Assembly (NCBI GenBank): GCA_004352715.1
Contig: SCFE01000089.1
Location: forward strand, 952,825-1,016,824
Direction: 5' to 3'
DNA: 64,000 bases
Source of the DNA: Hofstenia miamia
Lineage: Eukaryota > Xenacoelomorpha > Acoela
This document shows, one piece after another, positions 30,901-44,110 of the stretch. The stretch's first letter is position 1; every line of letters starts with the position of its first letter. The position numbers and the translations under genes were made by a program. The notes below the pieces were generated by a model. The model had not been told where the DNA came from, did not search any database, and saw only the letters and a program-made list of their open reading frames with translations.

Positions 30901-32465
30901 CATTAATTAAATGAGTTTAGCACACTGAACTCCTTCCTAACTGAGAACATCCGAAATACATTAGTTTATAAGCCGTTGCAATGAATGCGCCAGTACCTAT
31001 ATGCATGGAAAGGGTTTGGTGCCTGGCTTTATCATATATTAATTTCTAAGGTTGGTTCGTTTCATGAATTTTGAATAACCTGGGTTGGCAATAGCCATAA
31101 CTAATTTTTTATGGTAAACTCAGTCATTATTTTATTGGACTTGCTAATATGTACTATATCACAATTAATTAATAGCTGCATGAAGCAGATCCTACACATT
31201 GAAATGAATAAGGTGTTGAAGATTTAAAAAACGTTTGATAAATCTTTATTATCCAATGGTATTTTTAATAGAATAGTTATGATTTTATTAATGATTGTAG
31301 ATGCGTAGTAATTTTCTAAGGATATCCCCATTGACATTTGTGTAGAACAGGATGTCACTGCAAAAAATCCTTAAAAGGTATTAAATACTTGGATTTTAGT
31401 TGTTGAGAAACTTTGTAGTTGTTTAAATGAAACCGAAGTGGTTGGTGTTTTCTAAGAATTTTAGCTAAAGCGAGACGTTGACGATTGAATTTCACGATTT
31501 CTTCCTTAATATTTAAAAATTAGTGGTGCTTTATGGAGGCGCAAGTAATATTCATTTATCCCCAAGTTCCGAATTGTTTATTATAGTAAACGGGGCCCTG
31601 TTTGGGCAGTTTGTGTACTAAAATACACAACTACATTTGTCAATTGTCTTCAGCCATTTAACATTACATTCTTCAAACATTTTACACATCATATTAACTC
31701 ATTTCTCAATGACGAATACATGTACACATGACCCATGATGTACATATAATAAACTAAAGATTTTATTCGGGATTAAGCCTCGGGATTCGTGAGAATTTAT
31801 AAGTTTCAATACCTGAAATTTAAAGTGGCTTACAAAATCATTTTTAAATCTACAAAAGATGAACAATCAAGGAAACTCAAACAGAAAAAATATATATATT
31901 TAAAGGATTCTGAGTGTACCAGAGAAGACTAAGCAAAAGTTCTCATGTGTTTTTTAGAAAAACAATGATTTGATGGATCAAAGGTAGTGTGACTAGATTT
32001 TTAATCCCTTATTAGATGTTATAATTTTACTTATTGTACATACTGGAAAGAGAAATTTGAAAAAATGTGATCTGTGGGTAGTTGTAATTGATGTAATATA
32101 GTATATTGTTTCCTCTATGCCAAAATTCAACTAGTAGTTGCTGAATTAGTTAGGCTATCACTTAGACATGTCTAGAGAATCCCTTGTATCTTCAGCCACT
32201 TTGTTAAGAAAACAGAAACTTTGTCTTATCAATTGAAAATATGCCAAAATTGAGTAATCGATAGCCACTATGACCTATTAAGGTAGATGAGGGTAAGAAT
32301 AACCATAACTTGCCACTTTTATCCAGCTTTGAGTGTTATGTAAATTTAGGAGTTTAAAACCTGCAGTTTATATTTAAAGTTGTTTTTCTTGATTTTGTAA
32401 GAATACTTTTATAAATTCAAATTGATAAAACCTTGTCATTTCTAATTGTATTTTCATGCATATAC
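28000..32465. other. Mostly unannotated DNA with two repeat-like patches
   Basis: At 29104, TACAGTAAAACCTCAAGGGA resembles pogo/Tigger element ends. At 29370-29470 lies a GC-rich island with CCGCGCGCTGG, GTTGCGCGCACTC and GGCACGCCGC, unlike anything around it. Open frames across the island on both strands are short and unrecognised. Elsewhere I see nothing. Confidence 0.5.
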
Positions 32466-32468
32466 AAT

Positions 32469-32567
32469 TTATATATATATGTATGTATGTATGTATATTA
32501 TACATACATATATATATATAATATATATATATACTGCATATATATAATGTCGTTATATGCACCTCGA

Positions 32568-32611
<44 letters not shown>
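32469..32611. repeat. Compound TA/TATG microsatellite
   Basis: Alternating (TA)n, GTAT/GTATGTAT and TACATACA stretches end in a long TA run at about 32570-32610. A smaller relative lies at 32979-33013. Confidence 0.95.
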
Positions 32612-32615
<4 letters not shown>

Positions 32616-33013
32616 GCTGTGTACAATTGTGAAATTTATACATCTTGCTAATTGCTCCAGTTTAAAATTGTAGTTTGAATATTGTAATGATTATCACACC
32701 CGCAGAGTAGTGGCAATGAATACTTTCAGAAACGCTGCTTTAGAAAATATATCAGTTTTAGTAAATTTGGCAACTTAGATATAGCTTTCTAATTCCTTAA
32801 CAATGTAACTGCTAATTCAGCCTGAAGTTGACAAACTATGAGTATATTTCAGAAACACATACATCTAGAATTTTAAGAAATATAGCAATTCACAAGCATC
32901 CGTAGTCATAGAGCAATTTTTCTTCCAAATTCCAAAAATTTAATCTCATATGCATTTCGGCAGGTACATAGCGACATTGTATATATATATACATACATAA
33001 ATACATGTATATA

Positions 33014-34905
33014 TTGTTTAGTATCTTTCTCAACTTTTCGCTAGTCACAATTTGATATGAAAAAGCAGCTTTTATGCAAGCATTTACTTTATGTATTTAG
33101 ATATTGTAAGCTTTGAATACAAATGGGAAGGAAATAAATATAGACTTTTCACATTTTTAGAAACTTCCAAAGAAGAGGAGGAAATTATCCAAGAAGGAAT
33201 TGTTGTTGTAGTAACTAGCCCATAAATTTTTCACGATGTAGATCAAAATAGGTTATTCAAATATAAAACAAGCGTTTCAGAATCAAGTAAATGTAAATGA
33301 ATAGGCAATGAATCATGATAATTTTGATGGTAAATACAACATCAAACGTGTGTGAAACATCTGATTTAATATATATGCAAATTCAAAACTGATAAAAAGA
33401 AAAAGACTCTATCCGGAGGTTTTAAATTTTAATTTATGCATGCATTATATTTAAAATTATTTCCATTATTTGTATGTGACATATTACCGGGTTACCATCC
33501 AAGGCAACAGTAAAATGCAGTTCTTTAATGAAAAGTTAATATCAATTTTTTTCTTCAATGTTTATCATGGACTGCGTTCACCTACCCATATCCAGAGGTA
33601 GATGTGGCAAGCGAAGGGAGACTTAGTTTTAACAAAGGGCCGACCCAGGAAACTACAGACGTGGCCCATTTTTAAGATCCTTACCAAAAAATTCTTCAAT
33701 TATACGGTTTGCTAGCCCAATCTTGTGTATGTTAGAAAATTCTAATAAAATTTACACACTGAATTTCAAGAAACTAAAGAAGTCTTAGAAGAGTATATGA
33801 TACTAATGCAAAATCTCTAAATGTATTATTTATTTCTCAACACATTTTGTTTATAAACTATATTGCACTCACTGAATTTGAGTTGTTTAAGTAATATTCA
33901 GTTATTTTTCAAACTTCGGTCCACTTTTTCAATACCTCGGTTCAAACCCCACCCATTTCTATGTTTGCCCCATCTGACACGCTTTCACTATTGTTCACTT
34001 GTGAACGTTTGAATGCAAGCTCCAAGGTACAACCAATAAATTTTAACATGACCTCATGCCAAGACGATTTATAATTATAGATCGCCTTGCCTCATGCCAT
34101 GTAACAAATGTACAATCCCATTTTATAGCATTTAGTTAAATTATAATACTTTAAAATAGAGTACAAATTGCACAATGCTTGACCTTTGTTCTAATTTATT
34201 TCACATTAAAATAGTTCTGATCACTAATATTAATTAATGTTACGCTTATTTCAAAAAATACATCATCAAACATTTCCAATTAAACGTATTTCCAACACTA
34301 AAAGCTATTTTGCTTTCATGTATTTCAATTCTAAAAGCTATTTTCTTTAGTTGAATCGCAATTATTTCATTTTAAAGTGCAGTTAGGGATTTCATGGTAT
34401 TTTGCATTGATAGTTTGTTTAGCTGCACCAGTTCACATTGCGTTCGTCTGTTGTGTTTCTCGAATCTCAAACCATCCCCAATCATTTGGAAAATATAATA
34501 GATTTTACAAGGCAGGCTTAGAAAAATTGCTACTTTACAAAAATACTTTTGACGACCTACTAAACCATCGAAATTAAGCATTAATTGCAAGGTCCAAAAA
34601 TTTTTAATTGCCTAGGGTCTCTAGCCAATATAATGGTCTGATTGCATATATAACAGTCGTTTCTACGTATTCCCTCCACTGAGAAATATTAAAGTTCGTA
34701 AAAAAATTATTTCTTCACAATTAATGGTATACAAAAAACAAGCCCCTTAATCAAAACAAATAAAAATAAATATCTGTTGTGATTAATTATTTACAAAACT
34801 GCTTGTTAGGAACAGTTCTATTGGCATGTACAAGTTGCAATTTTTCTTCAAAGAAAATTCAAATGATCATATTGTAATATACCACTCAGCCACGAGCAAA
34901 ATGAA
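33014..34905. other. No recognised feature
   Basis: AT-rich intergenic DNA. A slightly GC-richer patch at 33570-33680 may be an old repeat. Confidence 0.5.
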
Positions 34906-34910
34906 TATGA

Positions 34911-35066
34911 TATATATATATNNNNNNNNNNNNNNNNNNNNNNNNNNNNNNNNNNNNNNNNNNNNNNNNNNNNNNNNNNNNNNNNNNNNNNNNNNNNNNN
35001 NNNNNNNNNNNNNNNNNNTATATATATATATATATATATATCCTTCATCAGTTAATTATATATAAG

Positions 35067-35103
<37 letters not shown>
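34911..35103. other. (TA)n tracts with a 97-base gap
   Basis: TA repeats flank Ns at 34922-35018, and a further TA run occupies about 35059-35103. Confidence 0.97.
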
Positions 35104-35106
<3 letters not shown>

Positions 35107-35270
35107 ATACAAAGCTCACAGTAAATATGATTTCTTCTTCGTTCACTTTTTCATGCTACAGCATGCCATGGCATGACACAACCAGACATTATTCGAAAAT
35201 ACACATGTGCCCGTCATGCATTTCTATATCTGATACCTACATGTTCTGAGTTTTAAATTAACTGTAAGTA

Positions 35271-35276
35271 TTTATT
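35271..35276 (-). promoter_or_regulatory. Candidate polyadenylation signal of the amine receptor
   Basis: A minus-strand AATAAA lies about 120 bases after the receptor stop codon. It is plausible by position only. Confidence 0.35.
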
Positions 35277-35396
35277 TAAAGGAGATTTAGAATATATACT
35301 GCCAAGTAGCAAACTTTGAAAAATACATGTAACAACAAATTCATTAATAAAAACGATACATGTAATTATCGTAAAGACTCATACAAAAATATAATA

Positions 35397-35817
35397 TCAA
35401 ACTGTCGACATTTTGGAAATTGATAGGGTGTTGCCGTTTTGAGATGTAAATGTATTTTCATGAACCGTATGATTTGCTTCGTTCGTTGGCTGAATAACAT
35501 CTTTGACTGGAGTACGCTGTAGATTAGGTTCTTCTGAACAGCACCCAAAACTCGAGTGTAAAACTTTTCTAAACGCTCTCCTGTACTGTCGGTTAAAGAA
35601 GAAGTAGATTAGAGGGTTCATTGCTGAATTGACATACCCAAGCCAAAGGAAGACAACCCCAAGCTCTGGTGGGAAATTGCAACTGAGACAAAAGACTTCA
35701 AGAACATATAAAACAAAAAATGGAATCCAACAAAATCCAAAGCAACCCATTACAATTCCTACTGTTTTTACGGCTTTGACTTCACGCAAACGACTCTTAA
35801 AGGAAGTGGATGTTCGA
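35397..35817 (-). CDS. Biogenic-amine GPCR terminal exon: TM6, TM7, C-tail
   Basis: This exon encodes the end of intracellular loop 3 (SRLREVKAVKT), TM6 with FCWIPFF, TM7 with WLGYVNSAMNPLIY (the NPxxY motif), helix 8 (YRRAFRKVL) and a Cys pair GCC suited to palmitoylation. A Ser/Thr-bearing tail of about 45 residues ends in STV. The acceptor is AATGTTTAG before 35817. The first base completes the Asn codon started by AA in the preceding exon, which fixes this acceptor over a nearby AG that would shift the frame. The stop is at 35397-35399. The CWxPFF and WxGYxNS wording is that of aminergic receptors, closest by eye to the beta/D1/5-HT4-type group. Confidence 0.92.
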
Positions 35818-38800
35818 CTAAACATTGAATTCTTAGCAATAATACGTTTATTACTTATATTCTAAGCAGCAATAGTTGGCTGTTGATTGCTATTGGTGTC
35901 ATATTTCTATGAAAACTGCTGGAAGTTTAATATAATTACAATTTTATGCTAGGAGGCTTTTAAGCCAGTCGTGTACTTGAAGCAATGGGGTGGCTCAGTC
36001 CAACTCGTTAAATTGGACTGGGGACCCAGCCACCTTGTTAAGGTTATATTAGGGTTAAAATGTTGGATTTTATTTGTTGAGAAATGAAATTTTGTTCAAA
36101 TATAACAAAAATACAGTACTCACATTTAGAGCCCCACCTTGGTAATTATTTAGCAGAACTTCCTTAAAATATCTTAACCTTTTTCAATTATGTTTGGGAG
36201 CCAATCATATTATGTATTTAACAACTAAATTGTAAATTGGTAGTTTCTTAAAATTGGCTATACTTAGATTCAGAGGTCAAAGGGGCACTTGATTATATCA
36301 AATGAATTTTAGAACAAAATTCAGTCGGTGCGCATTTAAAATGTAATGTAGTTGAATTTAAAAAATTAAAAATGAGTGTAAGTCAAAGTTGCAAATGAGG
36401 GGTCATTTTTTGACACAAACCTAGGGCACGCTAAAATTGCCCAAACCAATCCAGATGTAACTCAATTATTTAATGAGATTCAAACCTAACCCAAACCAAA
36501 TTCTAAATAGACTTTACTCGAACAAAACAAAATAATTAATATGTGTTTATTTATTGATGGAAGCTATTCTCAAAATTTATTCGTCATGTGAAGAAAGGGA
36601 CCTTAAATGGTGCAGGGTCAAAAATCAAATAATTATAAGTCCAATTTGCAGATTTGTACATTGGATAAATTTTTGTGTCCAATGCAATTTTGAAATATTA
36701 AGATCTTCAATTATAAATACAAATGGATTCCAACCAGATTTTGAGTTTTCTAATACAAATATTCTTTGCAACATACTATGTTTTTATTTCAATTGCTATG
36801 TATCGAATTATATTGTACAGTATGTCGTCCAACAGAAAGGGGAAGAGAGATTAGCAGTATGTAGACAAACTGTGACAGAGGGGATAATTTATTTTAATGT
36901 TTAGATCATAAATGTATGACCTCAATGTATGTAGCATGTATTTAAGTCAATTTTCTGTTTTATTCAATTGAATACTTTGTCATGCAAAATTCATGATTTT
37001 TTAAATTATTCTTGGAATTTTCTTACCTGAAGTCAAATAAAAGATTTACTTCCTTATACTAAATATGCCCAAATAGTTGTTAAACCGAATCACAAACATT
37101 ATATACTTTAGGAAATATTATCTCTGGATTTTAGAAAACGCTAGTTTTACTTCTAAAATACTGATATTGAAACATTTACATAACTGAATACTGGCATTTA
37201 TAAAATCATATGGTATTTACACCCAAACAAAGTCTTGCTTGAAATCTTAAATAGCTATGTATAAAAAAATTGTAATTTTGTGTGGAAGGCCATTAAAAAA
37301 TTTCGTCCTTTATACACATATTCTAGTTACATGTATGCTATGAGACAAATCATGACAGATATGATATTATAGTAGATCATGAATTAATGGAGCAGAATTA
37401 TTTTGCGAAATAACCATTAAAAGTCATATACAAATAACTGTGTTATTTGGAAATTTTAATAAAATTGTTACAATGAAAATTTCAATTAGAATTTCAAGCA
37501 AACAAATGAACTATATGTTAATTAATGTATGATATGACTAAATAATAAGGTTTTTAAATGTATTCAATTCATACAAAAATGAAAATATTTGCAATTCTAC
37601 AAATTCTATTATTGCAAATAATTCAACATTTGTAATTACGAAAATACTAAGGGTCAAAATTTACTGCCGCTTCTATAATGAGATATGCCTTGTAAAGTGA
37701 AAAGAGAGTCCTTCAAAGCATAATCATCATGAAGTACTTCATGCAAAATAACTTCCGCAAATATACTCATTCTAGAATTTTCTATAGTGGTTTTTAAATC
37801 AAATTATTACAAGACTGCAGTTTTCACTTATTAAGTTGTATGAATAAGGGTAGTCAGAACTATATATGAACTACAAGTTGTTTTTCAACATATCAATGCA
37901 TGACAGCTTCCCCTATTACCGTAATGTTTTATTACTGAATATGCTGTTCTATGAATAAGACTGACTGATATAATTGGAAATTTTCTAAAATATTGATATT
38001 TATTTCACAAAAATCAAAATTGAGATGGAATTTTGAAAATTAACTACACTTTAAAATTCAGAAATTATGGCTTCTATTAATTAATTCACTATATTAATTT
38101 ATGTAGTTGAAATATGGAACGTACATTTAAGGAATTGGTAAAAACAAATACAATTTCAAAAAGTTGCAGTTATCAATTATTTAGTGGATTACAACTTCAC
38201 GGTCACTTCTGTCAAATCGGTTGCGCCTTCTGTGTCAGTTTTTGTGAGATGTTAGCTAATTACCATGAAATAATGAATAGACGGAGAAGTGGTTTTCTCT
38301 TAATTCAGTTACATAAAAGATAATGATGTAATACAGTCTTAAATACAGATAACGTATAAAGAAATTTAATCATTAGGTTTTATTCTATAAGGTTAAGATA
38401 ATTAAAATTATATAAACCTATAATTAATTGAAACAGCCGTGCTACATTTAAATCAGTGTTGTACCCATCACTGTCATAAGCAGTTTGAATTACGTCTAGA
38501 TTGAAGCCAACCATTTAAATCAAATTAAGATCAGTTTTTTCAGTTGTAGTCTCTTAAATTAACAAAATGTGATTAAGTGTATCTCAAATCTGGTCTACTA
38601 GCTTCTAGATTATTATGTTCAGTTTTTAAACAAAACGAGCATCAATTTAAACAAACCTAAAAGCAACCAAAACTCTATTGTTTCTGCAAATATATCTATA
38701 GGTAGTAGAAATACCTTTAGAATTTGCGATTCATTTATCATTAATGATTAAACATTCGCAGTTGTTACACCCGAGCACATTAAATGCAATTTTTATTTTA

Positions 38801-39143
38801 TATAATGTAAATATTTCGTCTCGTTTTTACAACAAGTCCTATTTCATTATTTCAAAGCTGGTCTTAAAGTCACAAACATCATTAATTGCTTACAGCATTT
38901 GATTTGCACTCGAACAAATCTTAAGGTATATTTTTCTGCATTTGTACCAGCCTTAGAGAAAATAGTTCAGAATTTGCATTAGATAAAGCGGTGCAAGAAG
39001 TACATTTTTAAAATATTCTAGCCAAATAGTCTATAAGCTAAAAGATAAAAACAATACAATATATGCATGTATTGATTCACAATGTTGACATAGACCCTTT
39101 CGGGCTCCTAAAGTCTTGGCGTTAGCATTGAAAAAATACTTAC
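35818..39143 (-). other. Amine-receptor intron, 3326 bases
   Basis: On the minus strand it runs from GTAAGTATT to AATGTTTAG. It contains a hairpin-forming sequence at 35990-36033. An open frame of 116 codons on the other strand (36554-36904) is AT-rich and shows no family likeness, so I leave it out. Confidence 0.85.
35990..36033. other. Imperfect hairpin in receptor intron
   Basis: GTGGCT and CAGTCCAA pair with TTGGACTG and AGCCAC around a 9-base loop, with an unpaired GGGACCC on one arm. In the receptor transcript it lies about 170 bases upstream of the last acceptor. It could be a repeat end rather than a functional RNA structure. Confidence 0.5.
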
Positions 39144-39467
39144 TTAGCATCATTGCAGCCACCGTTGCATGTTTGCATTTTTATAGCACGCGCTTGTCCC
39201 AGTGCGATTATCAAAATTCGACAATAGGTAAACACCATTATGAACAGAGGTACAAAGAAGCTCGACATGCTAGATACGATGCGAAATTCACGATTCCGCG
39301 TATAGGAGCACGTGGCTTTCTCAGAATCTGACTCAATGATAAACCGCCACAGAACCTGGGCTAGAGCTAAGACTGTGGAAAACAGCCAAATAAACGCGAT
39401 GATTAAAGCACACCGATGTGATGTCATTTTTTCACTATAAAGGAATGGTTGAGAAATGGCCCAATAT
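39144..39467 (-). CDS. Biogenic-amine GPCR exon: DRY end, TM4, ECL2, TM5
   Basis: This exon completes the DRY motif and continues YWAISQPFLYSEKMT (intracellular loop 2). TM4 has ALIIAFIWLF with the conserved Trp. Extracellular loop 2 has the disulphide Cys in ATCSY. TM5 reads FRIVSSMSSFFVPLFIMVFTY. Counting from the TM5 Pro as 5.50, Ser occurs at 5.42, 5.43 and 5.46, the trio that contacts catechol hydroxyls in dopamine and adrenergic receptors. The acceptor is GTGTTTAG before 39467 and the donor is CTAA|GTAAGT after 39144. The exon is 324 bases: one base, 107 codons, two bases. YWAIS.PF.Y..KMT is very like D1-type dopamine receptors. Confidence 0.93.
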
Positions 39468-40287
39468 CTAAACACAACAAATGATTCACTTAGCACACTA
39501 AAATTCCTTTCAAAATTTACAAATTAATATGCAATATGTTTGTAACACTATCAAAAACACTTTTTAGAATTTTCAAAAACTTCGCATTTAAATTTTTTCT
39601 TTAAACACTTTTCTTAACGTCATTACCAGTGCACTTTTATTTGCTACCAACTAGCTATGGCAGCGTTGAACTCCTCAACATTCTACTCAAGGGACACTTC
39701 CCTTGATTAGAGACAAGGCGAGGGAAAACTTTCGTAAATGACTACCATTTGTGTAATTTTCTCTAAAAATACGCATGTCGTCTAATTACTTTCATTTTTT
39801 AAATGTTTAAGGTAACATACAGCACATAGTACAATTTCATTATTCTGTACAAAATAAAAATTTTTAATGATGTTTCGATTCAAAAGAACCTGCAACTAGA
39901 TTTGCCGGATATCATCCAAATTCTTTACGAGAAAGATTTTCTTATTGTACTCCCGAAATCAATTAATAAATTCTAGTATTTTTTCATAGTAACAATTAGA
40001 ATTATAAAACATAAAAATGAAACCAATGATAGCATAATATGTAGTGTATGAGTAGACATTCTATGACGTATTTTAAAATAAGATAATCTCAGTTTCAGTA
40101 TGGATTATGTTACCTAAAGGAAAAATTCGCTATAAAAACTTTGAAAAGATTTTAATTATATTCTCTGAAAAACAAAAAGAGTTTTCGATCTTCATATCTA
40201 AAGTCAAGCTGATTTGAAGTGTATGAGAAAGCATGAAAATATCCCAACATTGTAATGATCACTTAAAGTTTTCTGAATAATATAAAG

Positions 40288-41000
40288 TCAAGAAGTTAAA
40301 TTTTGAAAGCTTCGAAAAGGCTCTTCATCACCCTGCATAAAATCAAAACGCTTAATGCCATAAATATTAGGAGACGATACAGGGAGAGCATGAAGAGGTG
40401 ATGATAAAAGTGAATATTTATACATTGTTACTAATTGAGGTATTAAATACTTAGGAATAAAATCAATGAAGTTTCTGGAATATGAGAAAAAATTTTTTGA
40501 TATGTGAAGAGAACGAGAACGACTTGAGAATATTGTAATCCCAGGTCTTGGTGTTTCCAAGACAATATTTCAATTACAACTGGTGTTTGAAGCTGTAAAC
40601 AACTTTAATTTCTTAGGATTAAACTCCATGCTATCAGAAGTTGCTCAAAACTGAAAGAAATTAAATCAGACTGAATATCCTAATCATCACTAGGAAAATA
40701 ATCATATAATTAACATAGAGAAAATGAGAAGTAAATATACATTGATTCGCAAAATCACTAAGAAAACCGAGAAATAGGATGGAACTAGGCCTGATCTTTT
40801 TGGTAACTTACGAGTTAGTAAGCCTCATTAAGACTTTGAATGATAAACCTCTGAAATCAATTATCAAGATATATAATGAGTAAGTAAAAATATTTCACCA
40901 ACTCTGAAATTAATCAAATTTTCATTGGTATACCATGGCGTACTTTATCAAAAGCTTCAGCCAAATCCAAAAGCCGAACTTTAAACGGCTTATTAATATC
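40288..41000 (-). pseudogene. Heavily decayed LINE relic, LINE-D
   Basis: The minus strand near 40990-40920 reads KVRLLDLAEAFDKVRHGIP, matching the LINE RT block (LDLSKAFDxVxHxxL). Downstream, broken frames hold FPSDD and LLIAWSLILRN, reminiscent of the YADD-to-thumb section. The 40560-40288 frame (FSSRSRSLHI, FSYSRNFIDFIP) fits a LINE C-terminus. Many stops are present. The first block is the firm evidence and the rest is inference. Confidence 0.55.
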
Positions 41001-43500
41001 AAATTTCCTATAGAGACAATGTAACTAATAGCATTACTCATACTTAATTTCCATATAATTAATGCATAACAATAAAAAAATCAAAGTTTAGTTGCATTGA
41101 GCATTTTTAGGCTAAGAAAATAAATCTAACACAAATAGTGGAGACCCCCTCCATCCTATATACTAGTAAAATAAGTCAAATTTTGTTTAGCACAAAAATT
41201 AATGTAACGTAGTAACTGTGTGGTGTGGGCAATAAAAAAATCTGTGAAAACTAATTTCTAGATAAAGCCGTGAAAAGTCAGCCGGAAACTAGAAATTCAC
41301 TAAAATAGTAATAGTTGTTTAAAAACTAGCTCAAGCCACAAGAAAATTTTTGATTTTTAAGCTCATATTTGGAGGAAATCTTAAAGAGAATTCATAGGGT
41401 GCGATGCCAGGAAAACTAATAAAAAACGCGGATGTAGGCAAAAATTAAACCAATTTGGCACGATTTGCTTCTATTTGTTTGAAACCACTGCTAAGTTGTG
41501 ATAGATTTTGGCTCTTTGCACATTTTTGCTGAAAATTCGTTATCGAAAAGAGATAACTATTTGAGAAGCTACCTATGTCATATATCAGAACACCTCAAGA
41601 CACAATATAATAGCTGGCTAAACCCCTCATTACATTAAAGTACTTAGTGATAAATCCTAACACCAAACTAATGAAAAATACCAATTAAAACTGAAAAACA
41701 TGAAGATTATAAAGAATTCATTCTGTAAAATCTATTATATGACATGGATATTTTAGAAATAGCTATCACCTTGTGTCCTTGACAAGACGACGTTATTGTA
41801 ATCAGAAATTTATCGCAAATTGATAAATTAATTTCCAACGAAAAGAATCCTTGTTTCGAAGATAAATTAACAATATTGCGATCTAATGCAAGGAAATTAA
41901 TAGAAGTATACCAGCTAATTACTTCTGTAATATGAATTAACACTCTTAGAATTCCTTGAACTTCTTTGAAAAATAAGACATAAATTTATAATAATTTTTA
42001 ATATTTAATAATTTTTTAAAATGTTTATAAAATGATTATCAAATTTTATTCATCTGCTCAGCTTCAGTATTATTTTATCACTAAGTATGCTTACTTGACT
42101 ACGTCTATTGGAATTGCTGCAGTATTTAGTTCAAATATTGAAAACATCAAAACTAATTTTCTATTTAATTTAAATAATTACTACATTTACGATTAATGGT
42201 GCAATGAAAACCATTGTGATAATTGCAGACCGACTAAAGTTAATAATAAGTGATTCTCAAAAAAATTGTATTGCAATAAATATATAAATAATTGTAATAA
42301 TTTTATTTAAAATAAATAATCATCTATTTAAAAATTAGTATAATATATTATGTAGCCACCTAGATCATTGTGTACTAGTATAAAAATTAGTTTTTTAGGA
42401 ACATGATTTTTCCACTTATTATAAATTGTACACATTAATTGTAGATTTAAGAATGACGAAGTTTTCCGTGTTGCTTTTTATACTTTTATATCATTAATAG
42501 AAACAACTGTCAAATCTTCCTCATCAGTAGTCGCATAGAACACTTAAATATGAACTATTTTCACATGAATAATTTAACCGAATCGTTGTAATAAATTAGA
42601 GCCTTAATAGTCCTTTGGGAACATCAATTCTGAGAGTACTAGGGCAAACTTCAAGAAAGCGAATGTGCTAATTCAATGTACACAACTAATGCAAAACTGA
42701 GATTTAAGCTATTTATTATTGCGAAGGAATCAACTGTATCAAAGTTTAAATTTCCAAACATCATTGCTTAGAACTATTACGTCTGAATCAAAATTTATAA
42801 AACTGAATACTTCTGAAAAGAATTATGTTAAAATTAGTCATAAACTATAGGTTTGAAAATAAAGAAGGGAATTGATACAATAGTTATTCCTTAACAAATA
42901 GAAGATTAAAATCTATTTAATGAAAAATTATTATTTTCGCATTATAATCGTACTTATTTATCTTAATGCATCAATGAATATTTTTGAATAACTAGAAAAT
43001 AGTAATAATAAACTAAAACTTTTACTGAATTTATGGGCCGCTCTTATCATCATATGTCTTAGAACAAAATTAAATAATTAAAATATACTGAATCTACGCT
43101 TCTGATGCTTATGTAATTTTTCATTTAATTTGTGACTTTTCGTGTTCTACAAGACAACGGTCTACATAGGCAATTTTAAGAAAGAATTCAGTGTTGTTTT
43201 ATCATTAAATTGTATTTTAAATTTTACATTAAAAAGAATAATTGATTACGGTAAAATTAAACTAGATACTTAAATCAAAAATTGAATTTATCCGAAAAAA
43301 TTTTTAATGTATTCAATTTAAAACTTTTTCGTGGCAAATTCTGGGCAATATAAATTGGTAGGTAATAGGCGACTTACTTTATATCTGTGAAATTTAGTAA
43401 TGATTTCAAACCTATAGTCTCCAATAAGACTAGATCAGGTATTCATTGATCTTGAAAGACTTCAAGATAACTCAATGTTGGAAAAGCGCCGGGGCAAATA
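41001..43500. other. No recognised feature (receptor intron)
   Basis: Very AT-rich. No coding or repeat structure was supported. Confidence 0.5.
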
Positions 43501-43502
43501 TA

Positions 43503-44110
43503 CAGGGGCGGATCAAACATCTTATGTTAGGAAGGGCGTGCACGTCCCAAAGTATTTTAAAACATGTACTATCCCTTTTGAGCCATCAAATATTTATGCA
43601 TTGCAGACGTGTTGTAAGAACAAAAACACATTTTTTGAAATCCTGTTGAAGCTAATTAATACTGAGCACAGAGAAAATAATTGAATTTACTAAATGTACT
43701 AAGTGTATTTTTCTGAGTTTGAAGCTCAGTGGGGGCGTTTGACCGCCACACACCCTCTGAATCATCTGAATATATACATACACAGAGTGTCCCAAAATTA
43801 AGGTTACACTTGATACATCACTCTGTTTTGTAGGCTAGTAGAAGTCAATTGAACGAACTCTATCATAAACGAACTGTACTATAAGATAAAAAAACGGTCA
43901 CAAGTCATAAAAAATGTTCAAAAGTGTTTTCTCTTGTTGCTGCTGTTAGCGGTTGCCGCGATCTTAGTAACTCAACAACTGTGCCACTGTGACGGCATTT
44001 GTCTCGCAGTTCGTCTTCCTCACTGGTGCTTTTTCATCATCATATTTTGCAATTCATTTTTTCGCAAAATTCCCGCACTGCCAGACGCAAAGTAAGTTTC
44101 GATGATAAAT
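43503..44110. other. Transposon-like fragments
   Basis: CAGGGGCGGATC at 43503-43514 and AGGGCGTGCACGTCCC just after it are typical of G-rich DNA-transposon ends. GAGTGTCCCAAAATTAAGG at about 43784 resembles mariner-type ends (AGTGTCCCAAAA). A GC-richer stretch at 43930-44100 follows. I could not pair ends or find a transposase. Confidence 0.35.

Noticed and set aside
34372-34590. Overlapping frames on both strands, one with a hydrophobic stretch
   Set aside because: Chance overlap. No receptor motif and no splice evidence for a transmembrane exon.
35818-35835. Alternative acceptor CTAAG|AATTC for the last receptor exon
   Set aside because: Joining the previous exon's phase to this site gives an immediate TAG, whereas TTTAG before 35817 keeps the frame open.
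36554-36904. 116-codon plus-strand frame inside the receptor intron
   Set aside because: Low-complexity residue use, antisense to an intron, no family likeness.
43446-43684. Two overlapping plus-strand frames of 67-69 codons
   Set aside because: They coincide with transposon-like G-rich sequence and show no protein family.
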